Shown: positions 27,610 through 34,815 of the stretch, one piece after another
Numbering within the stretch: the stretch's first letter is position 1
Layout: every line of letters begins with the position of its first letter
Source: Niallia circulans NBRC 13626
GTDB taxonomy: Bacteria > Bacillota > Bacilli > Bacillales > Cytobacillaceae
Direction of reading: 5' to 3'
DNA: 64,000 nucleotides
Assembly (NCBI RefSeq): GCF_001591585.1
Contig: NZ_BCVE01000024.1
Location: 1 to 64,000 of the forward strand
Program-made: the position numbers and the translations under genes
Notes under the pieces: generated by a model
What the model saw: the letters and a program-made list of their open reading frames with translations, nothing else
Told to the model about the DNA's origin: nothing
Database searches by the model: none

Positions 27610-29220
27610 TTACCAGGAGGCAATCGTTCCATCTGTTCTTGATTCTGTTCCTCCAATTAATACACCTGTTTCTTCATCTCTCCAGATAATCTGTCCTCTG
27701 CCGAAATGTCCAAACTCTGTAGCCGTTTGAATCTCATGTCCCCTCCTTGCAAGTGCTTGAGCTAAATAGTTAGGAAAATGCGGCTCTACTAGTATCTTCT
27801 TCCCTTCCGTCCACTGCCAGCGCGGTGCATCTAAAGCCGCTTGTGGATTCAAATGAAAGTCGATTGTATTGGTGACAATTTGAAAATGACCTTGTGGCTG
27901 CATATAACCGCCCATCACCCCAAAAGGTCCGATTGGCTTATTATCTTTCGTAAGGAATCCAGGAATAATTGTATGATAGGTTCTTTTCCCCGGTTTTAAT
28001 GCATTGGGATGGGCTGGATCAAGGGAAAAATCATGCCCCCTGTTTTGCATGCTAATCCCTGTTCCGGGAATGACAATTCCTGAGCCGAAGCCCATGTAAT
28101 TACTTTGAATATAGGAAATCATATTTCCTTCTTCATCTGCTGCGGCTAAGTAAACCGTTCCTCCCTTTGGAGGTGATAGTGGTTCAGGAGTAATAGCTTG
28201 ATCGCCAATTTTTTCTCTTCTTAAAGCAGCATATTCTTCGCTTAATAATTCCTTTACTGTATGAGGCATTTCCTTTTCATCGGTAATAAATGCTTTCCCA
28301 TCTGTAAATGCAAGCTTCATTGCTTCTATATGTTTATGGTATGTATCAACGGAATCCTTCTCTGTTAACTTGAAGCCTTTAGCAATATTAAGTGCCATTA
28401 ATGCAACCAAACCTTGCCCATTCGGCGGAATTTCCCAAACATCATAGCCTTTATAAGAAACAGAAATTGGCTCCACCCATTCAGGATAATAGCGCTCTAA
28501 ATCTTCTTTTTGAAGATAGCCATTATGCTCTTTCATAAACTGTGCTATTTTATCAGCTAATTCTCCACGATAAAAGCTTTCTGCATTTGTTTCTGCAATA
28601 GAGCGCAATGTAGAAGCATGACCTGGTGATGACCAAATCTCCCCGATTTGCGGTGCTTTTCCATTAGGAGTAAACGTATCAAACCAAGGCTTATATTCAT
28701 CACCTTGAAAACTTTCTTTAAAGCGATTATAGGAAAGATCCCAATACTTTCCGAGAGTCGGGCTGACTGGATAGCCTTCTTCGGCCAGACGAATAGCTGG
28801 TGCCAATGTTTCTTTCAAAGGTAATTTTCCAAACTTTTCTGAAAGTGATGACCAGGCAGATGGAGCACCTGGCACTGTTACCGGAATAACACCATGGGTT
28901 GGTATCTTTTCTAGCCCCTTTGCTTTTAACGCATCAATGGAAATGGAACTTGGTGCAGGTCCACTTGCATTTAATCCATGCAGCTTATCCTTGACCCATA
29001 CAAGCGCAAATGCATCTCCCCCGATTCCATTAGAAGTTGGTTCCACTACTGTTAATGCTGCGGCGGCTGCAATTGCTGCGTCAATCGCATTTCCGCCCTT
29101 TTGTAAAATCTCTAAACCAGCTTGAGCAGCAAGAGGCTGCGATGTAGCAACCATTCCCTTTTTTGCAAAAACAGTATTTCGCTGGGAAGGATAAGGGTGA
29201 TACAAGTAATCTAGTTTCAT
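27610..29220 (-). CDS. Gamma-glutamyltransferase family protein (YwrD-like)
   Basis: This 536-residue Ntn hydrolase of the GGT family self-cleaves into two subunits at the catalytic Thr, here T355 in PKGGTVYLAAADEEGN. Conserved N-terminal motifs are KGGNAIDAAIAAAAALTVVE and GIGGDAF. The GGG before the threonine differs from the THF context of classical GGTs and fits the YwrD-like branch. There is no signal peptide, so it should act in the cytoplasm on glutathione-like or gamma-glutamyl peptides. It directly follows the truncated peptide-ABC ATPase. Confidence 0.87.
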   Translation of the reverse strand: MKLDYLYHPYPSQRNTVFAKKGMVATSQPLAAQAGLEILQKGGNAIDAAIAAAAALTVVEPTSNGIGGDAFALVWVKDKLHGLNASGPAPSSISIDALKAKGLEKIPTHGVIPVTVPGAPSAWSSLSEKFGKLPLKETLAPAIRLAEEGYPVSPTLGKYWDLSYNRFKESFQGDEYKPWFDTFTPNGKAPQIGEIWSSPGHASTLRSIAETNAESFYRGELADKIAQFMKEHNGYLQKEDLERYYPEWVEPISVSYKGYDVWEIPPNGQGLVALMALNIAKGFKLTEKDSVDTYHKHIEAMKLAFTDGKAFITDEKEMPHTVKELLSEEYAALRREKIGDQAITPEPLSPPKGGTVYLAAADEEGNMISYIQSNYMGFGSGIVIPGTGISMQNRGHDFSLDPAHPNALKPGKRTYHTIIPGFLTKDNKPIGPFGVMGGYMQPQGHFQIVTNTIDFHLNPQAALDAPRWQWTEGKKILVEPHFPNYLAQALARRGHEIQTATEFGHFGRGQIIWRDEETGVLIGGTESRTDGTIASW

Positions 29221-29221
29221 C

Positions 29222-29608
29222 TTAATTCAATTCCTTTCCGACATAATGACAGGCAACAAAATGATCCGCTTCTGCTTCTTGCCACTTTGGCTTTACTTGT
29301 TTACATAGATCTGTTGCTATCGGACAGCGTGTATGAAATGGGCAGCCAGAAGGAGGATGAGCCGGATTAGGAATTTCTCCTGTTAAGCGAATTCTTTGCC
29401 CTTTTGCTCCCATTTTAGGACGTGGAATCGAGGATAACAACGCTTTAGTATAAGGATGAAGCGGATTTTCGTATAATTTTTCCGAAGAAGCAAGCTCCAC
29501 TGTATTTCCTAAATACATAACTAAAACCCGATCACAGAAATAGCGAACAACCCCTAAGTCATGTGAGATAAATAGATAGGTTAATTGATATCCACTTTCA
29601 TCTTTCAC
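29222..29608 (-). pseudogene. C-terminal remnant of an oligopeptide ABC ATPase (DppF/OppF)
   Basis: Only the last ~125 residues of an OppF/DppF-type ATPase remain. They start just before the H-loop (LTYLFISHDLGVVRYFCDRV) and keep the C-terminal oligopeptide domain with its Cys-rich motif GCPFHTRCPIATDLC. Walker A, the ABC signature and Walker B are missing, so it cannot work as an ATPase. The sequence upstream (29609 onwards) turns AT-rich and unrelated, marking a deletion or insertion junction near 29608. The complete operon probably once had a peptide importer ahead of the gamma-glutamyltransferase gene. Confidence 0.85.
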
Positions 29609-30259
29609 AAGGAAATCAAATCACTTTATTTGATTAACAAACGAAAGCAAATGATTAATATTCATGATTATAAGACAGTTACAAACAGAATTCTAGTTAT
29701 TTTTCTAAAAAATTTAATAATTTTATATATTCAATATTTACAGAAAACAAGAAAACCTTTTCGTACCTCTAAAATTTATTTTATCGAAATAATAATATGT
29801 TTTTCACAAAGTAGTGGAGGGAAATTACTATAAGCATGAGAGGTGAATTAATTTAATAATCATTCGTTTTTTAGTATTTTTATACTTCCATTATTTTCTT
29901 ATAGTAATTTAATTGCTTGAATTCTTCTTAATTTAGTAGAGATATAAAAAGATTAATACTATTTCAAGAAAGTAAATACGTTTATATTTTTTGTTGGGGA
30001 TTTTTTTAAAAGAATTTGTAAATTTTCTTGGAGAGAATTGGTTGAGCTTTCTATTATTATACAATTAAGCTATATAAAAAGGTTGATTGGCTAGAAAGCT
30101 TCTATAGTGGCAAGCAAGTGTTTTTACATGTAGTTCATTTATGTGAATTGGTTTGAAGGAGGGTTTATGGTAATTATCCGTTATACTCTGTTTTCGTCGG
30201 GGAGCGGAGGACACTAGACAAGCAGAAGAAAGCCAATGCCCACCATATTTCTTTTCTTA
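29609..30259. other. AT-rich gap next to the truncated ABC gene
   Basis: About 650 bases, very AT-rich, with no supportable gene. On the plus strand GAAGGAGGG precedes an ATG at 30167 and a 16-codon frame ending at 30217 (MVIIRYTLFSSGSGGH), which could be the start of a lost gene. The break in the ABC gene lies at the left edge of this gap. Confidence 0.5.
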
Positions 30260-30571
30260 TTATGGTGCAAAGTCAATTTGCCCAGTAAACAATAGGATAA
30301 AAATGATTATCCAAAATATAAACAAAGAGGAGGAAAGTATTAAAGATATAACAGGGAGTATCTTTTTCTCTGTCTTCTTCAACAAGGCAATTATCGATAA
30401 TAGGATTCCTGCACCCGTAAGAAAAAATGTGATATAGTCGCCAGCCAAATTTCCGTTATTAGCTATTCTTGTCGGTGTGACAAAAACAATAAAGACGCAA
30501 ATAATACCAATGGCAAGAGCAATATAACTAATTATACTGTACTTTTTTGGTGTGTTAATTTTATTTTCCAA
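30260..30571 (-). CDS. Small membrane protein of unknown function
   Basis: I do not recognise this 103-residue protein. It has three hydrophobic segments (about 10-33, 42-65 and 72-97) and short charged loops, with a basic turn KKTEKK between the second and third. It starts at a TTG after GAAAGGTTG. It is isolated: upstream lies the Lrp gene's terminator and downstream only AT-rich sequence. Confidence 0.6.
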   Translation of the reverse strand: MENKINTPKKYSIISYIALAIGIICVFIVFVTPTRIANNGNLAGDYITFFLTGAGILLSIIALLKKTEKKILPVISLILSSSLFIFWIIIFILLFTGQIDFAP

Positions 30572-30677
30572 ATATAAACAACCTTTCTAATTTTTATAAT
30601 ATACATGTATTTTATCATTATTTTCCTTAATTATGGAAATTAATTCGGAGAGACGTTGGAAAAAAAGAGGACAATAA

Positions 30678-30726
30678 AATACCAAACAAAAGATTAACAT
30701 AATAAATTTGATCTTTGTTTGGTATT
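30678..30726. terminator. Terminator of the Lrp-type gene
   Basis: AATACCAAACAAA and its complement TTTGTTTGGTATT flank a short AT-rich loop region, giving a stem of at least 13 bp. T-rich ends on both strands suggest that it works in both directions. It lies 5 bases beyond the Lrp-type stop codon. Confidence 0.8.
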
Positions 30727-30730
30727 TACA

Positions 30731-31180
30731 TCAAATTTTTAAACCATTTCTACTTTTAAACCTTCTTAAAAGAATATGACTTTCTACTCTTGTGATGCCT
30801 TCTAAGGAATATAATTCGTTGTTTGTAAAGCTTTCTAGTGCTTCGAAGTCTTCAACGAGAACATGCATATGTAAGGTGCTTGGACCCGTCATTTGATAGC
30901 AGCTGGCCACAACAGGATTTTCTGCTAGTGTTTGGGCTACTTGAATGAGGGAAGCTGGTTCGCAGTCTACTTCAAAAAAGGCAGAAACTGTTTTGCCTAC
31001 TTTTTCCGAATTGATAACAGCACTGAATTTTTCAATCACTCCATTTTCGATTAGTTGGCTGACTCGCTCTCTTATAGCCACGCGGGATAATTGCAGCTCT
31101 TTGCCAATTTCCACATAGGAAAGCCTGCCATTTTCTGTAAGTAATTCTAATATTTTTTTGTCTATTGCATCTAATTTCAT
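30731..31180 (-). CDS. Lrp/AsnC family transcriptional regulator (YwrC-like)
   Basis: This 149-residue regulator has an N-terminal helix-turn-helix (LTENGRLSYVEIGKELQLSRVAIRERVSQL, about 14-43) and a C-terminal RAM/ligand domain (about 65-140). Its place near paired chromate transporters and a YwrD-like gamma-glutamyltransferase resembles ywrA-ywrB-ywrC-ywrD in B. subtilis, where ywrC is the Lrp-type regulator. Here it is separated from the transporter genes by the broken ABC gene and the AT-rich gap. Confidence 0.87.
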   Translation of the reverse strand: MKLDAIDKKILELLTENGRLSYVEIGKELQLSRVAIRERVSQLIENGVIEKFSAVINSEKVGKTVSAFFEVDCEPASLIQVAQTLAENPVVASCYQMTGPSTLHMHVLVEDFEALESFTNNELYSLEGITRVESHILLRRFKSRNGLKI

Positions 31181-31369
31181 TTAATCACCACGCATCTTCT
31201 GTTTTAAAATATGCTTCATTATAGCTTGTAGATTGGAAATAAGGAAGTTCTTTTTAGAATTTTCTAACCTTTAAAGGGGATGACAAAATCGGATGAAATA
31301 TTTGGTTGAAATGTCTATTGACTTATGGGGTTTTAACGGATTATTCTCGTGTATTATATAAACAATAAA

Positions 31370-31402
31370 ATAAAGCCTGCAATGTTTCACTGCAGGCTTT
31401 AT
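31370..31402 (-). terminator. Terminator of hpf
   Basis: ATAAAGCCTGCA (31370-31381) and TGCAGGCTTTAT (31391-31402) form a perfect 12-bp stem with a 9-base loop, followed by T-rich sequence on the minus strand. Confidence 0.92.
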
Positions 31403-31407
31403 CTTTA

Positions 31408-31956
31408 TTATTGAGCTTCAATTAGACCGTATTTTCCATCTTTTCGTTTATAGACGATATTGGTGTTATTTGTTTCTGCGTCTGTATAAACGAAAAAGTT
31501 ATGGCCTAGTAAATCCATTTGCAGGATTGCTTCTTCACTATCCATTGGTTTTAGATTGAAGCGTTTTTGGCGGACAATTTCTAGCTCCTGTTCTTCTTCC
31601 TCCACATTTGGTGTGCTTTCGTAAGAACCAAATAGTTCATTCAGATTTCCTTTTTCTCTATGCTTACGATTTACTTTTGTTTTATGTTTTCTTATTTGTC
31701 TTTCTAATTTATCAGAGATTAAATCAATAGCTGCATACATATCCATATGATCTTCTTCTGCACGTAACAGCAACTGGGACATTGGAATTGTAACCTCTAC
31801 CTTGGAAGTTTTATCATTGTACGTTTTTAAATTTACATTTACTTGTGCATCTGGTGATTCAGAAAAATATCTTTCTAATTTAGAGATTTTCTTTTCGACA
31901 TACTCTCTAATTGCTGGAGTTACCTCAATGTTTTCTCCTCTAATGTTGAAATTCAT
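31408..31956 (-). CDS. hpf: Ribosome hibernation promoting factor, long form
   Basis: Long HPF joins 70S ribosomes into inactive 100S dimers during stationary phase or stress. The 182-residue protein has the N-terminal ribosome-binding S30AE domain (about 1-100; MNFNIRGENIEVTPAIREYV) and, after a flexible linker, the C-terminal dimerisation domain (about 125-182; KRFNLKPMDSEEAILQMDLL). A sigma-B-like promoter lies 108 bases upstream, fitting stress control known for B. subtilis hpf (yvyD). In B. subtilis it precedes secA directly; here a 17-kb accessory block separates them. Confidence 0.96.
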   Translation of the reverse strand: MNFNIRGENIEVTPAIREYVEKKISKLERYFSESPDAQVNVNLKTYNDKTSKVEVTIPMSQLLLRAEEDHMDMYAAIDLISDKLERQIRKHKTKVNRKHREKGNLNELFGSYESTPNVEEEEQELEIVRQKRFNLKPMDSEEAILQMDLLGHNFFVYTDAETNNTNIVYKRKDGKYGLIEAQ

Positions 31957-32063
31957 AAGTTACTCCTCCTTTATAGTTTCCAGTGCAAGTCTTATTTTTT
32001 CCTTATAGTAAATGAAAATATACCATATAAGGAATCATTTTGACTATACTATCTATTTCTATC

Positions 32064-32089
32064 ATACCCTGGCAAAATCCTGCTAAAAC
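32064..32089 (-). promoter_or_regulatory. Sigma-B-like promoter of hpf
   Basis: On the minus strand GTTTTA (32084-32089) and GGGTAT (32064-32069) are separated by 14 bases. The sigma-B consensus is GTTTAA-N12-14-GGGTAT, so only one base differs. The distance to the hpf start fits a leader of about 100 bases. Confidence 0.75.
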
Positions 32090-32567
32090 GATAAGAAATT
32101 TCGACAAAATTGTGAACTTTTTAAATACAAACGCTTACTATTATTCTATCGAAAATTATTTTCAGCAAATTTTTATGTTAGAAAATGTTTCAAAACGATT
32201 AACAGCGGTTATATATACACCATAATCAAAACGTATAGCTCGTACGATAATAAAGTGACTGATTACTTAGTAAAAGAACTAGTTCTTTGAAAAAAGAAGA
32301 TAGGCAAGTGTTAGTATAACCATTATTTTCTATTTCAAAAGTAGAGGCTATTGAAGTTATATATCTATACAAAGATTCTCCCTTTTGAAAAACATTTCGA
32401 CATAATGTAAGAGAAGAAGCCTATATTCCTAACAATAGATGGAATTATGAGTATTACTTATTCGGTCGGTGTCGAGTTTTAGCGAAATTAATCAAAATAT
32501 TTTTACAATTCAATGTTTTATATTTGCTACAATGAACACATTAAGAATTTAACCTGGAGGTAAAAGA
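32090..32567. other. Divergent promoter region between hpf and the small plus-strand ORF
   Basis: About 480 AT-rich bases without a gene of normal size. Besides the hpf promoter it holds a possible vegetative promoter for the plus strand: an extended -10 TGCTACAAT near 32525-32533, about 35 bases before the small ORF. Confidence 0.45.
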
Positions 32568-32666
32568 ATGAGTGAAGCAATATTACAAAATCAGCCTGAA
32601 TTAGAATTAAAAGAAATGGAAGAGGAAGAGTACTATTACAAGTTGTGGGAAGACGATCGTTTATAG
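32568..32666 (+). CDS. Possible small acidic protein of 32 residues
   Basis: The product would be MSEAILQNQPELELKEMEEE followed by EYYYKLWEDDRL. I do not recognise it. It is strongly acidic with a Tyr/Trp patch near the C-terminus. Support comes from a strong ribosome site, CTGGAGG, 8 bases before the ATG, and from a possible extended -10 upstream. It lies 157 bases before glgC in the same direction and is too short for composition tests. It could be a real small protein or a leader peptide. Confidence 0.5.
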   Translation: MSEAILQNQPELELKEMEEEEYYYKLWEDDRL

Positions 32667-32823
32667 GCCGAAATAGATCTACTTGATACGAAAAGGAAGA
32701 ACATTTGCTTTTTTAAGAAGTGTTCTTAAAATTTGAAATCTTCCTGGTAAAATAAGTAATAAATTACTTTCTTTTGAATTTCTAACAAATGAACTTTGAT
32801 AACGCATACTGGAGGGATCTATT

Positions 32824-33990
32824 TTGAATAAAAAATGTATTGCAATGCTATTGGCTGGCGGAAGAGGGACAAGACTAAAAAAACTAACAGAAGAATTAGC
32901 AAAACCGGCAGTACCCTTTGGGGGAAAATACCGTATTGTTGATTTTACATTAAGTAATTGCCGTAATTCAGGAATAGATACTGTTGGTGTATTAACACAA
33001 TATCAGCCGCATGTACTGCAAAATTACATTAAAGACGGAAAAGATTGGGATTTGGACAGCAGAGATGGCGGACTAAGCATCCTCCCTCCATACCAATGTG
33101 GTACAGAAGAACGCTGGTATGATGGTACAGCCCATGCTATCTATCAAAATATATCCTATATTGACCAGTATAACCCGGATTATGTTCTCGTTATTTCTGG
33201 TGACCATATTTACAAAATGGATTATAATTTAATGCTGCAGCAGCATATCAAAACAGGGGCAGATGCAACAATTTCTGTTACGGAGGTTCCTTGGGAGGAA
33301 GCAAATCGTTTCGGTATTATGAACACAGATGGCACCAATAATCGAATCGTCGACTTTGAAGAAAAGCCATCTAATCCTAAATCAAATCTAGCTTCCATGG
33401 GTGTATATATTTTCAAATGGAAAACGCTTAAATCCTATCTACAAAAAGAAGAAAAGAACGAATTATCTTCTAAGGACTTTGGAAAAGATATTATTCCTGC
33501 CATGCTGACAGATAACCGCAAACTACACGCTTACACATTTAAAGGTTATTGGAAGGACGTTGGGACAATCGACAGCTTCTGGGAAGCAAATATGGACTTA
33601 TTATCAAAGGAAAGCAATATCTTTCTAAATGACAAAGACTGGACCGTATTTACCCACGAACAGTGCTACGCCCCGTCCTATATCGAATCTTCCGCTACCG
33701 TAAATCGCTCCATTATCAGTGAAGGCTGCGAAATTTATGGAACTGTTGAAAACTCTGTTATCTTCAATGATGTCATTATCGGAAAAGGATCAATCGTCAA
33801 AGATTCCGTACTCCTACCTGGAACCGTTATCGGCGAAAATGCTGTCATTGAAAAAAGCGTAACAGCATGCAATGTAACAGTGGGAGATCACAGCATTATT
33901 GCACCAAAGGACGCTGATTCAGAAATTATTTTGATCGGTGAAAGTATGGAGAATAAACAGACCCGTGTTGGGTTGTCGAGAGTGATTTGA
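32824..33990 (+). CDS. glgC: Glucose-1-phosphate adenylyltransferase GlgC
   Basis: GlgC makes ADP-glucose from glucose-1-phosphate and ATP, the committed step of bacterial glycogen synthesis. The 388-residue protein has the nucleotidyltransferase motif [20 protein letters not shown], the substrate loops [10 protein letters not shown] and [15 protein letters not shown], and a C-terminal left-handed beta-helix (about 290-380). Catalytic and sugar-binding regions look intact. The start is a TTG after GGAGGG. In Bacillus glgC normally sits in glgBCDAP; here none of the other genes is near, and glgD, the partner subunit, is absent from the window. It is the only long plus-strand gene here. Confidence 0.93.
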   Translation: MNKKCIAMLLAGGRGTRLKKLTEELAKPAVPFGGKYRIVDFTLSNCRNSGIDTVGVLTQYQPHVLQNYIKDGKDWDLDSRDGGLSILPPYQCGTEERWYDGTAHAIYQNISYIDQYNPDYVLVISGDHIYKMDYNLMLQQHIKTGADATISVTEVPWEEANRFGIMNTDGTNNRIVDFEEKPSNPKSNLASMGVYIFKWKTLKSYLQKEEKNELSSKDFGKDIIPAMLTDNRKLHAYTFKGYWKDVGTIDSFWEANMDLLSKESNIFLNDKDWTVFTHEQCYAPSYIESSATVNRSIISEGCEIYGTVENSVIFNDVIIGKGSIVKDSVLLPGTVIGENAVIEKSVTACNVTVGDHSIIAPKDADSEIILIGESMENKQTRVGLSRVI

Positions 33991-34004
33991 ATATAATATC
34001 AAAT

Positions 34005-34040
34005 AAAAATGTTGTTGCCTTAATTGGCAACAACATTTTT
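34005..34040. terminator. Bidirectional terminator between glgC and fliT
   Basis: AAAAATGTTGTTGCC (34005-34019) and its perfect complement (34026-34040) form a 15-bp stem with a 6-base loop. A- and T-runs on the two sides allow termination of both converging transcripts. Confidence 0.9.
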
Positions 34041-34392
34041 ATTTTTTCTTATCATAAAACATGCCATCTATGGAGATATTTCCACCATACGGATCATTAT
34101 ATTGATTAATCCTTTTCTTTCTCACTTGCTGCTGCTTTAAATCTGTTTTTATTTTCCCTTGCAAAGAAACCATCTTGTCCTGCAGAAGTTTCTCTGAAGA
34201 TATCATTTCCTTTTTATCTGCTTCATTAATCTTCGGCCATAAAGGAAGCTGATTTAATAGTTCTTCCCTCTTCTCTAATAAATCATTTATTTCCTTTATA
34301 ACAGCTTCTCTTTCCTCTATCGTTCCTTCCTCTATCGTAAGAAGTCCAAGCAGCTTTTTCGTACACTCTTTATAGTCAGTTAATGGATTCAT
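34039..34392 (-). CDS. fliT: FliT-like flagellar chaperone
   Basis: This small helical protein of 117 residues is in the FliT position directly after fliS. In Bacillus FliT is thought to chaperone the cap protein FliD. I start at the ATG at 34392 (MNPLTDYKECTKKL), which overlaps the fliS stop codon by one base (TAATG) and gives the usual length of ~113 residues. An upstream extension to 34452 would lie wholly inside fliS. The sequence is weakly conserved, so the call rests mostly on position, length and coiled-coil character. Confidence 0.75.
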   Translation of the reverse strand: MNPLTDYKECTKKLLGLLTIEEGTIEEREAVIKEINDLLEKREELLNQLPLWPKINEADKKEMISSEKLLQDKMVSLQGKIKTDLKQQQVRKKRINQYNDPYGGNISIDGMFYDKKK

Positions 34393-34793
34393 TATGCTAA
34401 TCCATTGGAAGGTCCAATATCTTTTTTCGCTATTTTTATTACTTCCTTCCAAGTATCACGAAATTCGATAACATAACCTTCGACTTCATTTAATATATTA
34501 ATATCATTCTTAGTATTAGCTTCCACTAATCTTCTGTAAATATAATCGTACATTTGGAGCATATTTTTAGAAATATCAATCTCTAAATTTAATGTAATCA
34601 TCAACTCATTAATGATATTTTGGGCTTTACCAAGATTTTCATTTCGTTTTTCAATATTTTTATCCTCAATAGCTCTTTTGGCTAATGTAATAAATTTCAA
34701 ACAACCATTATACAGCATAAGAGTCAAATCACCGGGAGACGAAGTATTGACTGCATTCTGCTTATAGGTTTGGTATGGTTGATTAATTGCCAT
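34392..34793 (-). CDS. fliS: Flagellin export chaperone FliS
   Basis: FliS binds the C-terminus of flagellin in the cytoplasm, prevents early polymerisation and, in B. subtilis, competes with the FliW-flagellin-CsrA circuit. The 133-residue helical protein has the family start NQPYQTYKQNAVNTSSPGDL and TLMLYNGCLKFITLAKRAIE. It is part of flaG-fliD-fliS-fliT and ends in a TAATG overlap with fliT. Confidence 0.94.
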   Translation of the reverse strand: MAINQPYQTYKQNAVNTSSPGDLTLMLYNGCLKFITLAKRAIEDKNIEKRNENLGKAQNIINELMITLNLEIDISKNMLQMYDYIYRRLVEANTKNDINILNEVEGYVIEFRDTWKEVIKIAKKDIGPSNGLA

Positions 34794-34815
34794 CTACTTA
34801 CTCACCCCTAAGTTA

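Noticed and set aside
29585-29833. Plus-strand 82-codon frame beside the truncated ABC gene
   Set aside because: Very AT-rich, no ribosome site, no family resemblance.
30167-30217. 16-codon plus-strand frame behind a good ribosome site
   Set aside because: Too short and without promoter or neighbour; listed only as a possible remnant in the gap entry.
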